DNA of 64,000 bases from Hymenobacter nitidus (GTDB lineage Bacteria > Bacteroidota > Bacteroidia > Cytophagales > Hymenobacteraceae): NCBI RefSeq assembly GCF_020447315.1, contig NZ_JAJADQ010000001.1, positions 310,001-374,000 of the forward strand, in the 5' to 3' direction. The first letter of the stretch is position 1; each line of letters begins with the position of its first letter. A program made the translations under genes and the position numbers. The notes under the pieces were generated by a model. It had not been told where the DNA came from. It saw only the letters and a program-made list of their open reading frames with translations, and made no database searches. Below, piece by piece: positions 9,312-17,859 of the stretch.

Positions 9312-9508
9312 ATAGGTGGCCAGACCCTAATTGCGGGGCGCGGCTGAAAAGGGAATCCGGTTCAATTCCGGAGCTGTCCCCGCAACTGTACGCTTCTAGT
9401 ATTGGTAGGCCACACGCTGCCACTGTTTCGCCGAAGGTTGTTCTACTAAGAACGGCCCGAGAAATGGGAAGGCGGTCTACCCGAAGCAAGCCAGGAGACC
9501 TGCCTATG
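9312..9508 (+). ncRNA. Cobalamin (B12) riboswitch
   Basis: All conserved blocks of the adenosylcobalamin-type riboswitch occur in order: the 5' GGT segment near 9315, AAAAGGGAATCCGGT near 9349, the B12 box with GCTGTCCCCGCAACTGTA at about 9371-9390, and the 3' GCAAGCCAGGAGACCTGCC at about 9485-9503. It lies 175 bases before the BtuB-like gene and should switch off the receptor and the lipoprotein when B12 is plentiful. No clear terminator hairpin with a T tract follows in 9509-9682, so control of translation or a distant terminator is possible. Confidence 0.95.
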
Positions 9509-9682
9509 CATTTCTTAGTGTTCAGCGCTTTCGGGTGAAAGGCGGAGAATGATGACAGTGGCGCCTGGCTTTGCGGGCTGCTATTCCCTGTTTTCAGGCT
9601 CGGCTTCGCGTTGGTTTTCCCAGCCGGGACGACGTACGTGAGGTTTTGAACCGAATTTTCCTCCACTGGAAGTTTGGTTCGG

Positions 9683-11656
9683 ATGATTGTTTTTTACGGT
9701 TTGCGGCCGCTTCGGCTCCCGTTCCTTCGGTGGCGGCCAGCATTGCTGGTAGCGGCGGCAGCCTGGCCGGCCGCTACCCACGCCCAGCAGCCCGCCCCCG
9801 ACTCGGCGAGCCAGCTCACGCGCATGCAGCAGCTGCCCGCAGTGCGGGTGCAGGGCACCAAGCCCGGCCGCTTTGCCGTCGGCAGCCACGTCACCACCAT
9901 CGACTCGGTAGCACTGGCGCAGTACCGCAACGGCACGGTGGCAGATATTTTGTCGGCCCGCACGCCCATCTATATCAAGAATTACGGTCCGGGGCAGTTG
10001 GCCTCTATTTCCATCCGGGGCACCTCGGCCCGGCATACGGCCGTGCTCTGGAATGGGCTCAATATCAGCCTGCCATCATTGGGCGAGTCCGACTTTGCCC
10101 TTTTCCCGACCAGTGGCGCTACCCAGGTGCAAGTGCAGCACGGGCCCGCCAGCGCCTTGTATGGCAGCAGCGCCATTGGGGGCACGGTGCTGCTTTCGTC
10201 GCCGGCGCGGTGGGCAGCCGGTCCGCAGGTATCAGTGCAGACAGACGTGGGCAGCTTTGGGCTGGTGGCCAATAGCCTGGAGGGCAGCTTTAGCAACGAG
10301 AAGCTGGCCGTGCGCACGGCAGCTTCGCACCGCGCGGCCGACAACGACTTTCCCTACGAAGTGCGCGAGGCCACCGGGATGGTGCGGCGGCGCCAGGAAA
10401 ACGCGGCCCTGCGCCAGTGGAGCCTCGCCCAGGACATCATGCTGCGTACCGGCCAGCACAGCGAGTGGCTGGCCGCGGCTTGGCTGACCGATGCGGACCG
10501 CCAGATTCAGCCTTCGACGGGCTCGGCCAACAGCCAGGCCACGCAGCACGACCAGAGCCGCCGCCTGCTGGCGGGCTACCGGCACGTGGCCGCCCGCCAC
10601 GAGTCGGGGGTGCGGGTGGCGTGGTTTGAGGACGTGCTCAACTACCGCTCCGATGCCGTAACCAGCAACTCCCGGGTGCGCACCACCCAGGCTCAGGCCG
10701 AGCACACGTTCACCTTTCGGCCCACGATGAGCCTGCGGCTGGGAGCGGAAGCCCAGCACTTCAGCGGGCTGGTGGATGGGTATAAGGAACCCATTAACGA
10801 AAACCGGTACGCGGGCTTTGCTCTGCTGCGCTATGACCCGCGCCCCACGCTGCACCTGACGGCCAACTTCCGGCAGGCCGTGCTGCCCGGCCGCCGTGCC
10901 CCGCTGGCCCCTACACTAGGCGCCGAGTGGCAATTCTGGCAAACCGAAGCGCAAACTTTCTCGGCCAAGGCCACGGCCTCGCGCAGCTACCGCGCCCCCA
11001 CGCTGAACGAGCGGTTCTGGCCCACCGGCGACCCAAATCTGGCCCCCGAATCGGGAGTTGGCTACGAGGCGGGCCTGACGCACGCGTGGCACCCGGCCAC
11101 CGACCTGACGCTGAAGACGGAGCTGACTGCTTATCACCAGCTCGTGGATGACTGGGTGCAGTGGCTGCCCGACCGCCAGGGCCGCTACACGCCCAAAAAC
11201 CTGCGCCAGGTGCGGGCCCAGGGTCTGGAATTCAGCTCCCGCCTTGAGTGGCAGCACCAGCGCTACCGCCTGCAGGCCAGGACCGAATACGCCTATACCC
11301 AGTCGCGGAAAGTGCGCGGCTACCTCGACGACCCCGACCCGCTGGGCCAGCAGCTGGCCTACGTGCCGCTGCACGCCGCCTCGTTCAGCACCGACCAGCA
11401 CTGGCGGCACTGGCAGCTCTCGACGGTACTTACCTACACTGGCATGCGCTTTATCGATGCCACGGCCAGCAATCAGCTACCGGGCTACACGCTGCTCAAC
11501 GCCACCGTGGGCCGCACGTTGCAGGTGGCCCCCACTTGGTCGGTAACGGTGCTGGCCCAGGGCTTCAACCTGACCAATCTGATTTACCAGAGCTATGAAT
11601 ACCGCGCCATGCCCCGCCGCTCCGGCAGCGTGAGTGTGCGCCTCAACTGGCACTAA
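9683..11656 (+). CDS. btuB: TonB-dependent cobalamin receptor, BtuB-like
   Basis: An outer-membrane receptor that imports corrinoids using TonB energy. The protein has 657 residues: signal peptide ending THAQQ near residue 34, N-terminal plug domain (about 45-155) with DILSARTPIYIKNYGPGQ and the plug signature SIRGTSARHTAVLWNG, then a 22-strand barrel ending in an aromatic-rich strand (SVSVRLNWH). The start at ATG 9683 follows a leader after the B12 riboswitch; a TTG three codons upstream is the alternative. Direct riboswitch control and the adjacent BtuG-like lipoprotein make a cobalamin or cobinamide substrate very likely, even though plug sequence alone would not decide it. Confidence 0.9.
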   Translation: MIVFYGLRPLRLPFLRWRPALLVAAAAWPAATHAQQPAPDSASQLTRMQQLPAVRVQGTKPGRFAVGSHVTTIDSVALAQYRNGTVADILSARTPIYIKNYGPGQLASISIRGTSARHTAVLWNGLNISLPSLGESDFALFPTSGATQVQVQHGPASALYGSSAIGGTVLLSSPARWAAGPQVSVQTDVGSFGLVANSLEGSFSNEKLAVRTAASHRAADNDFPYEVREATGMVRRRQENAALRQWSLAQDIMLRTGQHSEWLAAAWLTDADRQIQPSTGSANSQATQHDQSRRLLAGYRHVAARHESGVRVAWFEDVLNYRSDAVTSNSRVRTTQAQAEHTFTFRPTMSLRLGAEAQHFSGLVDGYKEPINENRYAGFALLRYDPRPTLHLTANFRQAVLPGRRAPLAPTLGAEWQFWQTEAQTFSAKATASRSYRAPTLNERFWPTGDPNLAPESGVGYEAGLTHAWHPATDLTLKTELTAYHQLVDDWVQWLPDRQGRYTPKNLRQVRAQGLEFSSRLEWQHQRYRLQARTEYAYTQSRKVRGYLDDPDPLGQQLAYVPLHAASFSTDQHWRHWQLSTVLTYTGMRFIDATASNQLPGYTLLNATVGRTLQVAPTWSVTVLAQGFNLTNLIYQSYEYRAMPRRSGSVSVRLNWH

Positions 11657-11698
11657 GGCTACTTCCCGACACTCTTCACCTTACTCTTTTTTATACGC

Positions 11699-12790
11699 AT
11701 GTTCTCCGCAAAACCCTTTTCGACCCTGCTTTCCCGCTTCGTGCTTACCGGCGCAATGGCCCTGGCCCTGGCCAGCTGCTCCGACGACCCACAGGATGGC
11801 CCGCTCTACAACATCATCAAGGATGGCAACAACGTGTTTGTGCTCAACGAGGGCAAGTTCCAGACGCCCAACGGGGCCGTGTCCTACTTCAGCAAGGCCA
11901 GCAAAACGGTGGTAGACCGCAGCATTTTCCAGACCGTGAATCAGCGGGAACTGGGCGACGTGGTGCAGTCGATGCTGGTGGTGGGCAACCAGGGCTACAT
12001 CGTGGTCAACAACAGCAAAAAGGTGGAAGTCGTGAACCTGACCACCTTCAAAACCGTGGCTACGGTGAATGGGCTGGCCTTGCCGCGCTACGCAGTGGCC
12101 GCCACCGCCGACAAAGCCTATATCACCGAGTGGGTGAGCTACTCGACTCCGGGCCGGCTGTCGGTGCTGGACCTGCGCACCAATACCATTACCAAAACCA
12201 TTCCGGTGGGCAAGCAGCCCGAGCAGCTGGTACTGCTGAACGGGAGAGTATACGTGGCTAACTCGGGCGAGAATACCATCAGTGTTATCAACCCGACTAC
12301 CGATGCCGTAGAAAGCACCATTACCGTTTCCGACGGCCCTAGCAGCTTGGTGGCCGACAACAGCGGCACGCTCTGGGTACTCGGCGCGGGTTTCACCGTC
12401 TACGATTCTAATCCTCCTTATCCGGTACTGTCGTCTACGCCGGGCAGCCTGACCTCCATCAACCCTACAACCAACACGGTACGGGCAGTAAAGACTTTTG
12501 CCAGCAACAACCCCGGCGGCCTGCGCATCGACGGCACGGGCACCCAGCTTTACTACCGCTACAAAGGTGCCATCTACCGCATGAACACCACTGACGCCAC
12601 GCTGCCCACCACCCCACTGATCCGCCGCGGCTTCAGCGGCTTCGACATTGACCCGAAAGACAACACAATTTATGCCGGCGTGACGCCCTCCTACACCACC
12701 AACGGCCGCCTCGTCCGCTACCAGACCACCGGCACCGCCATCGACTCCTTTGAAGTGAATATTGCCCCCAACGGCTTTATCTTCTACTAG
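11699..12790 (+). CDS. BtuG-like beta-propeller surface lipoprotein (YncE/DUF5074)
   Basis: A 363-residue lipoprotein (lipobox LASC, Cys27) with YncE-type propeller repeats from about residue 40 to the end: repeated units of the type VVNLTTFKTVATVNGL, VLDLRTNTITKTIPVG and VINPTTDAVESTITV. In Bacteroides thetaiotaomicron the propeller lipoprotein BtuG caps BtuB on the cell surface and captures B12 with very high affinity. Here the gene follows a BtuB-like receptor by 42 bases, shares its riboswitch and ends at a strong terminator, so a BtuG function is the best inference. The binding residues cannot be checked by eye. Confidence 0.78.
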   Translation: MFSAKPFSTLLSRFVLTGAMALALASCSDDPQDGPLYNIIKDGNNVFVLNEGKFQTPNGAVSYFSKASKTVVDRSIFQTVNQRELGDVVQSMLVVGNQGYIVVNNSKKVEVVNLTTFKTVATVNGLALPRYAVAATADKAYITEWVSYSTPGRLSVLDLRTNTITKTIPVGKQPEQLVLLNGRVYVANSGENTISVINPTTDAVESTITVSDGPSSLVADNSGTLWVLGAGFTVYDSNPPYPVLSSTPGSLTSINPTTNTVRAVKTFASNNPGGLRIDGTGTQLYYRYKGAIYRMNTTDATLPTTPLIRRGFSGFDIDPKDNTIYAGVTPSYTTNGRLVRYQTTGTAIDSFEVNIAPNGFIFY

Positions 12791-12813
12791 CCCGCCCCGC
12801 CTTTCTGAGCTAT

Positions 12814-12852
12814 GAAAAAGCCCTGCCGCTCGATGAGCGGCAGGGCTTTTTC
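12814..12852. terminator. Bidirectional terminator after the btuB-btuG unit
   Basis: An 18-bp perfect stem (12814-12831 with 12835-12852) has an A tract on its 5' side and a T tract on its 3' side, so it can end transcripts from both directions: the riboswitch operon (+) and the small lipoprotein gene (-), whose stops are 24 and 19 bases away. Confidence 0.9.
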
Positions 12853-12871
12853 GTTGGAACAGGAGCCAGAA

Positions 12872-13135
12872 TTAATCCTCCAGTCCGTCGTTGTTGCGGT
12901 CTTTGGCTTCCCCGGCACGGTCGTAGAGGTCCTGGCCGGTCGTGACTTTGGCCGTGTCGCCGGCCATGCCATTGGTGTTGGAAGTACCCGCCTGGCCGGG
13001 GTCGGGGTCTTTGGTTTTGTCGGCGCCTCGCTCAACGTTGGTGTCGCCGGCGTCGCTACCGGTATTGCAGGCCGTGAGGGATGCCGAAGCCAGCAGGAAA
13101 GCCAGGGCCAGGGGTCGGAGCAGAAAGGTTTTCAT
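12872..13135 (-). CDS. Small hydrophilic lipoprotein
   Basis: An 87-residue protein with a lipoprotein signal (LTAC, Cys23) and a mature part that is almost entirely polar and disordered-looking (DTNVERGADKTKDPDPGQ ... DRNNDGLED). The C-terminal DRNNDGLED resembles a Ca-binding Asx turn, but a single copy is weak evidence. Such short lipoproteins are common in Hymenobacter-like genomes and have no known role. It converges on the btuG-like gene across a shared terminator. Confidence 0.65.
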   Translation of the reverse strand: MKTFLLRPLALAFLLASASLTACNTGSDAGDTNVERGADKTKDPDPGQAGTSNTNGMAGDTAKVTTGQDLYDRAGEAKDRNNDGLED

Positions 13136-13356
13136 GGGTTGGGGCTGAAAAGTAGAGAGCTGAGGTATATCCTACGGCTGACCGCCGCAGTGGTTCTTGC
13201 GTATGCCGATAAGGCGTCTCGACAGTGGCCCGAATATAGGTGGCGGGCTGGTTTGCTAACAGCCCCGCCGTCCGAACCCTGGCTTGTTCGTCCTGCAACT
13301 CTACGGAGCCGGCCCGCGTTGGGGTCGGCAGTGAAGCACCGCAACTGCTTAACCAA

Positions 13357-13364
13357 TATCTTTG
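13357..13364 (+). promoter_or_regulatory. Promoter -7 element of the HMA-AraC regulator unit
   Basis: TATCTTTG is an exact TAnnTTTG match 16 bases before the ATG at 13381, predicting a very short leader. No convincing -33 TTTG is seen at the right distance. Confidence 0.45.
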
Positions 13365-13380
13365 TTGCTCAGTTGTGCTT

Positions 13381-13740
13381 ATGAATCGTTTCGTTTCTTC
13401 TTCCTGGTTTACTCCTGCCCTGCTGCGCCGTGCCGGGGTGTTGGCGGGCGTAAGTTTTTTATTGGCGCTGCTGCTCGTCACCTACGTTTTTGGCTTCTCC
13501 AACCATTTCTTTGGTCGATTATTAAGCGCTTTTTTCGTAATATTCTGGCTCTTAGCTGTTACGTTTCTGGGCATTGTGCCCTTTGTAAACTGGGCAGCTA
13601 CTCGTTGGTTTGGTAAAGAATGGTCGGCTACGCCCGCAGAGTCAGTGCGACGTGCCCGGCCCGTTTCGGCTACGGTTGCAGTAAATAATCGGAAACCCAC
13701 GCGGCCTGTGCCGCGGCAGAACACTCCAAAACACCCGTGA
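13381..13740 (+). CDS. Small membrane protein upstream of HMA-AraC regulator
   Basis: A 119-residue protein with two strong hydrophobic helices (about residues 18-40 and 46-72) followed by a basic, proline-rich cytoplasmic tail. No family is recognised. The frame is open 47 codons further up but the ATG at 13381 lies just after a promoter-like TATCTTTG and gives a natural N-terminus. Its TGA overlaps the GTG start of the regulator gene (GTGA), so the two are translationally coupled and probably work together, for example as a membrane component of the metal response; that is inference only. Confidence 0.7.
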   Translation: MNRFVSSSWFTPALLRRAGVLAGVSFLLALLLVTYVFGFSNHFFGRLLSAFFVIFWLLAVTFLGIVPFVNWAATRWFGKEWSATPAESVRRARPVSATVAVNNRKPTRPVPRQNTPKHP

Positions 13741-14309
13741 AAACGACACTCCTCCACATTAAGAACATGGTGTGCCCCCGGTGCATCGACGCGGTGCGGC
13801 ACCTTCTCGAGCAGGCTGGCTACCGCCCCACCCAGGTAACGCTGGGCCAAGCGCAGCTCGATCACACCACGCCCGCCGACCCGGCTGTGCTGGCCCCGAT
13901 TCTGCACGAAGCCGGCTTCGAGGTGCTGATGGGCCGGGCCGACCAGCTCACCGAGCAAATCAAAGGAGCCCTGGGCGAATATCTGGAGCACCTGCGCACC
14001 GCCCGCATGCCCCTGACTACCTCGGCCTTTCTTACCGAGCGGTTTGCGGCCACCTACTCGCACCTGAGCAAGGTTTTCTCGCGCACGGCCAATCTGACTA
14101 TCGAGAAATACCTGATTCGCCTGAAAATCGAGCGGGTCAAGGAAATGCTCAGCTACGGCGAAATGACCCTGAGCGAAATTGCCGACCAGATGCGCTACAG
14201 CAGCGGCCAGCACCTGAGCAACCAGTTCCGCCAGGTCACCGGCCGCTCCGTCAGTGAGTTTCGGCGCGACCTGATGCCCAAGCGCATGTCCTTGGATCAA
14301 TTGGCTTAG
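13737..14309 (+). CDS. AraC-type regulator with N-terminal HMA-like CPRC metal site
   Basis: A 190-residue regulator. Residues 1-70 resemble a heavy-metal-associated (HMA) ferredoxin-like fold with the motif KNMVCPRC (Cys13 and Cys16), the position of the metal-binding CxxC of copper chaperones; residues about 85-185 are a two-helix-turn-helix AraC domain (MTLSEIADQMRYSSGQHLSNQF followed by the typical G-x-S-x-x-x-FR). This suggests a thiophilic-metal sensor that binds DNA directly. Translation begins at GTG, overlapping the preceding stop. The neighbouring genes are not clear metal resistance genes, so its targets may lie elsewhere, for example the copper ATPase at 36 kb or the RND pump. Confidence 0.78.
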   Translation: MKTTLLHIKNMVCPRCIDAVRHLLEQAGYRPTQVTLGQAQLDHTTPADPAVLAPILHEAGFEVLMGRADQLTEQIKGALGEYLEHLRTARMPLTTSAFLTERFAATYSHLSKVFSRTANLTIEKYLIRLKIERVKEMLSYGEMTLSEIADQMRYSSGQHLSNQFRQVTGRSVSEFRRDLMPKRMSLDQLA

Positions 14310-14329
14310 TGCCTGGTCTACAACCTAGC

Positions 14330-14378
14330 CTCCCCATTGTTGGGGGAGTTGAGAAACCAGTTTTCTCGGCTCCCCCAA
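14330..14378. terminator. Competing hairpins before the radical SAM gene
   Basis: Three segments can pair in two exclusive ways: CTCCCC (14330-14335) with GGGGAG (14343-14348), or TTGGGGGAG (14340-14348) with CTCCCCCAA (14370-14378), the latter extended inside by GAGAAA/TTTCTC. There is no long T tract. It may end the regulator transcript or attenuate transcription into the radical SAM gene 93 bases downstream; it could also be a palindromic repeat. Confidence 0.45.
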
Positions 14379-14470
14379 TTGCTTTACAGATGGTTTGGCC
14401 CCACGGCTGAACCAACACCTGCGGCTGCGCTGTTCGGGCGTATCTTTGTGGTTCCCCTTGCCGTGCTGCC

Positions 14471-16675
14471 GTGTCTATTGCCTTGCCCCGAATCCTGCTC
14501 ATTACCCCGCCGCTTACCCAGCTGAATACGCCCTACCCGGCCACGCCCTACATCAAGGGGTTTCTCGGGGGCCGGGGCTACTCGGTTACGCAGGCCGATC
14601 TGGGTCTGGAGCTGGTGCTGACGATTTTCTCGGAAGCGGGGCTGCGGCGGGTGTTTGCCGCCATTGAGGCCGGCGGCTTCGAGCTGTCGGACAATGCCCG
14701 GCGTATGGTGCGCCTGCAGCGCAGCTACCTGGCTACCATCGGGCCCGTCATCCGGTTTTTGCAGAACAAGGACAATACGCTGGCCCCGCGCATCTGCCAC
14801 AGCCGGTTTTTGCCCGAGGCCGCCCGCTTCGACAACATTGCCGACCTGGAAGCCGCTTTCGGCACGCTCGGCCTCACCGACCAGGCCCGCCACCTGGCCA
14901 CGCTCTACCTGGAAGACCTCGGCGACCTGATCAAGGAAACCGTGGGGCCGCAGTTCGGCTTTTCGCGCTACGCCGAGCGGCTGGGCATGTCGGCCACCTC
15001 CTTCGATGCCATGCACGAGGCCCTGCAAGCCGCTCCCAACCTGCTCGACCAGATGCTGCTGGAGCTGCTCGATGCGCTACTGGCCCGCGTGGAGCCCGAC
15101 GTGGTAGGCTTCTCGGTGCCGTTTCCCGGCAACCTCTACGGCGCCCTGCGTCTGGCGGGCCGGGTGAAAGAGCTGCACCCCGCGGCCAAAACCCTGATGG
15201 GCGGCGGCTACCCCAACACCGAGCTGCGCCAGATTAAGGAGCCCCGCTTTTTCGACTATATCGACTTCCTGACCCTGGATGATGGAGAAGGCCCGTGGCT
15301 GCGCCTGCTGCAATACCTGGGCGGCACCCTGACCGAAGCCGATTTGCAGCGCACCTTCCGCCGCAATACGCAGGGGCGGGTAGAGTACCTGAACACGGCT
15401 CAGGCCGTGGATATTCCGCATACCGAAGTCGGCACGCCCGATTACAGCGACTTGCCGCTGACCGAGTACCTCTCGGTGATTGAGGTGCTGAACCCCATGC
15501 ACCGGCTCTGGAGCGACGGGCGCTGGAACAAGCTCACCATTGCTCACGGCTGTTATTGGAAGCGCTGCTCATTCTGCGACGTGACGCTGGACTACATTTC
15601 GCGCTACGAAACCGCCCCGGCCACCCTGCTCGTGGACCGGATTGAGCAGATTGTGCAACAAACCGGGCAGACCGGCTTTCACTTCGTGGATGAGGCTGCC
15701 CCGCCCCTGGCCCTGCGGGATTTGGCCGTCGAGCTGCTCCGGCGGCAGGTAAAAATCACGTGGTGGGGCAATATCCGCTTCGAGAAAACCTTCAGCCCCG
15801 ATTTGTGCCGGCTGCTGGCGGCCTCGGGCTGCATTGCCGTATCGGGTGGTCTGGAAGTGGCTTCCGACCGGCTGCTGGCCCTCATGGAGAAAGGCGTAAC
15901 CATTGCCCAGGTGGCCCGCGTCACGGATGGCTTCACCCAGGCGGGCATCATGGTGCACGCCTACCTGATGTATGGCTTCCCGACCCAGACCACCCAGGAA
16001 ACCGTGGACTCCCTGGAAATCGTGCGGCAGCTGTTCGGGGCGGGCATCGTACAGAGCGGCTACTGGCACCGTTTCGCCATGACGGCCCACTCGCCGGTCG
16101 GAAAAAACCCGGCCAAGTACCAGGTGGTACCCGTCGGCCCCGAGCCCGGCGACTTTGCCTGGAACGACCTGTGGCACGAGGACCCCACCGGCGCCAACCA
16201 CGAAAAGTTTGGCCCCGGCCTGGCCAAAGCCCTCTACAACTACATGCACGGGGTGGCCCTGGACGAGCCCCTGAGCTTCTGGTTCGACTTCAAGACGCCG
16301 CACGCCAAGGTGCCCCGCCACTTGATTCAGCAGGCCCTGCAGGATCCGGGCAAGCCCGATTTTGCTAAACAGAACCAGCGCCTGTTCTGGCTGGGCAATG
16401 CGCCCGAACTGAGCCACACCGAGCACAAAAAAGGCGAGCGGGCCGTGCTGACGTTTTACGAACAGGCTGAGGACTTCGAGGTAAAAACGTCCGCTCCGAT
16501 TGGTGCCTGGCTGCACCAGCTGCTCCTCGGCCTTACCACCGATTACGACACCAAAGTGCTGCTGAAAGAAGCGGCGGCTACTTTCCCAACCAGCGTCGCG
16601 GGCATGAGCTTCGAGGCCTTCCTGACAACGCCCACCTGGCAGCTGCTGCGCGAGAAAGGCTTGCTGATTCTGTAG
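14471..16675 (+). CDS. B12-binding-type radical SAM protein
   Basis: A 734-residue protein. The N-terminal half (about 1-270) looks like a cobalamin-binding Rossmann domain with an unusually long helical insert, ending PDVVGFSVPFPGNLYGALRLA and MGGGYPNTELRQI. The radical SAM core starts near residue 355 with CYWKRCSFC, that is Cys361, Cys366 and Cys369 (CX4CX2C rather than the common CX3CX2C), followed by FHFVDEAAPP and the GG-type motif SGGLEVASDRLL. The conserved B12 loop DxHxxG is not evident. Translation starts at GTG. Substrate unknown: members include methyltransferases and ring-forming enzymes. It is transcribed alone, convergent with the hydrolase-like gene. Confidence 0.78.
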   Translation: MSIALPRILLITPPLTQLNTPYPATPYIKGFLGGRGYSVTQADLGLELVLTIFSEAGLRRVFAAIEAGGFELSDNARRMVRLQRSYLATIGPVIRFLQNKDNTLAPRICHSRFLPEAARFDNIADLEAAFGTLGLTDQARHLATLYLEDLGDLIKETVGPQFGFSRYAERLGMSATSFDAMHEALQAAPNLLDQMLLELLDALLARVEPDVVGFSVPFPGNLYGALRLAGRVKELHPAAKTLMGGGYPNTELRQIKEPRFFDYIDFLTLDDGEGPWLRLLQYLGGTLTEADLQRTFRRNTQGRVEYLNTAQAVDIPHTEVGTPDYSDLPLTEYLSVIEVLNPMHRLWSDGRWNKLTIAHGCYWKRCSFCDVTLDYISRYETAPATLLVDRIEQIVQQTGQTGFHFVDEAAPPLALRDLAVELLRRQVKITWWGNIRFEKTFSPDLCRLLAASGCIAVSGGLEVASDRLLALMEKGVTIAQVARVTDGFTQAGIMVHAYLMYGFPTQTTQETVDSLEIVRQLFGAGIVQSGYWHRFAMTAHSPVGKNPAKYQVVPVGPEPGDFAWNDLWHEDPTGANHEKFGPGLAKALYNYMHGVALDEPLSFWFDFKTPHAKVPRHLIQQALQDPGKPDFAKQNQRLFWLGNAPELSHTEHKKGERAVLTFYEQAEDFEVKTSAPIGAWLHQLLLGLTTDYDTKVLLKEAAATFPTSVAGMSFEAFLTTPTWQLLREKGLLIL

Positions 16676-16692
16676 GACTCCGCAGCCGGAGC

Positions 16693-17802
16693 CTAGCGCT
16701 GGCCGCGCTGACGCAGCCACGTGGTTAGCCCTTCCACGAAGTTTGGGGCGGGCTGGGGCCAGGTCCATTTGCCGTCGGCGCTAAGCCGGCCGGGCACAAT
16801 GAAATCGGCATTGGCCTGCGGAAAGGTGCGGACCATTGAGCCCCGCCGGCCGCCCAGGGCCGTGCGCAGCCGACGGCTACTCTCGCGCACGTTCAGGCTG
16901 GTATCGGCGGCAGCGTAAAGGGCTAGCACCGGCAGTTGCCGACTAACTTGCAGAAAAGGCCGGGCCTGGACCGTTGAGGCAGCCGGCACGTTTTCCAGGA
17001 CGACGAAAGCGGCTTTGGGCTGAGCCAAACCAGCGGCTCCGACCAGGGCGGCTGCACTACTGCCGCGCAGCCACAGTCCGATTTGGGTCGAATCGGCAGA
17101 CGGCTCTTTGCGCAGGGCCTGCACTACGGCAACCGCTCGGTACAAGGCCGCCGAATCGGTTTCTGAAACTGGTGCCGTGAGGGGAACAACTACCGCTAGA
17201 AAACCCTGACGGGCCAGCAGGTCGGCGCGGGTGGCCGCCGAGCCGGCCGAAGCCGCATCGGCCAGCAAGGCCACCACCGGGTGCCGGCTACTCGTATCGG
17301 TGGGTACCAGTAGCGTCAGGCGCTGGGACTGGCCCTGGAGTTGGAAGGCAAACGCTTTTTCCTGGTAGACCCGCGCTGCGGCCTGCCCGCGCCGCACCCA
17401 CACAAACTCGGTTTTGACACTGTCGAGCGTGAAAACCCCGCGCAGAAAATCACCCTCCCGAATAGCATTGACGGCTATTGCACTTGGCTGCCCAGGCTGC
17501 TCAAACATGAGCTGGGGCTCTTTGTAGCGCACGTTGGCCGCCGCAAAGCTCAGCCCGGCAATTTCCGGAAAATGCAAATCGGCCGAGAGCTTGCCAGGCG
17601 ACTCCTCGCGCAGATCCAGGGCCACGCGCAGCTCCGCGCCCTGGTAGCTGATCGGGCCCTCGTAGTGGCCCGTGGGCAGCGGCAGCGTCGTGGTTTGGCC
17701 GCCGCCCGAAGAGCACGCACTCCACATTCCCGCCATCAGTCCGCACACTAGCCAGGAGCAGCGCTGGAACGGCAGAAAGGGCAAAGGCGGCGGTTTTCTC
17801 AC
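16693..17802 (-). CDS. Alpha/beta-hydrolase-fold lipoprotein, probably degenerate
   Basis: A 369-residue exported protein, lipobox WSAC (Cys30). Residues about 35-150 form a beta-rich module (YEGPISYQGAELRVALDLR), as in Bacteroidota hydrolases that carry a lipocalin-like N-domain. The rest resembles a dienelactone-hydrolase/peptidase S9-type alpha/beta hydrolase. The nucleophile elbow reads LRGSSAAALVG instead of GxSxGG, and the region where the catalytic His is expected reads PQANADFIV instead of the usual AxHxF. It may therefore be inactive or a binding protein. It is downstream of the GNAT gene on the same strand with a 57-base gap. Confidence 0.7.
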   Translation of the reverse strand: MRKPPPLPFLPFQRCSWLVCGLMAGMWSACSSGGGQTTTLPLPTGHYEGPISYQGAELRVALDLREESPGKLSADLHFPEIAGLSFAAANVRYKEPQLMFEQPGQPSAIAVNAIREGDFLRGVFTLDSVKTEFVWVRRGQAAARVYQEKAFAFQLQGQSQRLTLLVPTDTSSRHPVVALLADAASAGSAATRADLLARQGFLAVVVPLTAPVSETDSAALYRAVAVVQALRKEPSADSTQIGLWLRGSSAAALVGAAGLAQPKAAFVVLENVPAASTVQARPFLQVSRQLPVLALYAAADTSLNVRESSRRLRTALGGRRGSMVRTFPQANADFIVPGRLSADGKWTWPQPAPNFVEGLTTWLRQRGQR

Positions 17803-17859
17803 GAGGGGCGGAAAGATGGTCGGGCCGCAAAGGTAATGCGCGCCGGGAATGTGGAGCGC

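Noticed and set aside
9310..9666. 118-codon minus-strand open frame over the riboswitch
   Set aside because: It coincides with the conserved riboswitch RNA and has no protein-like features.
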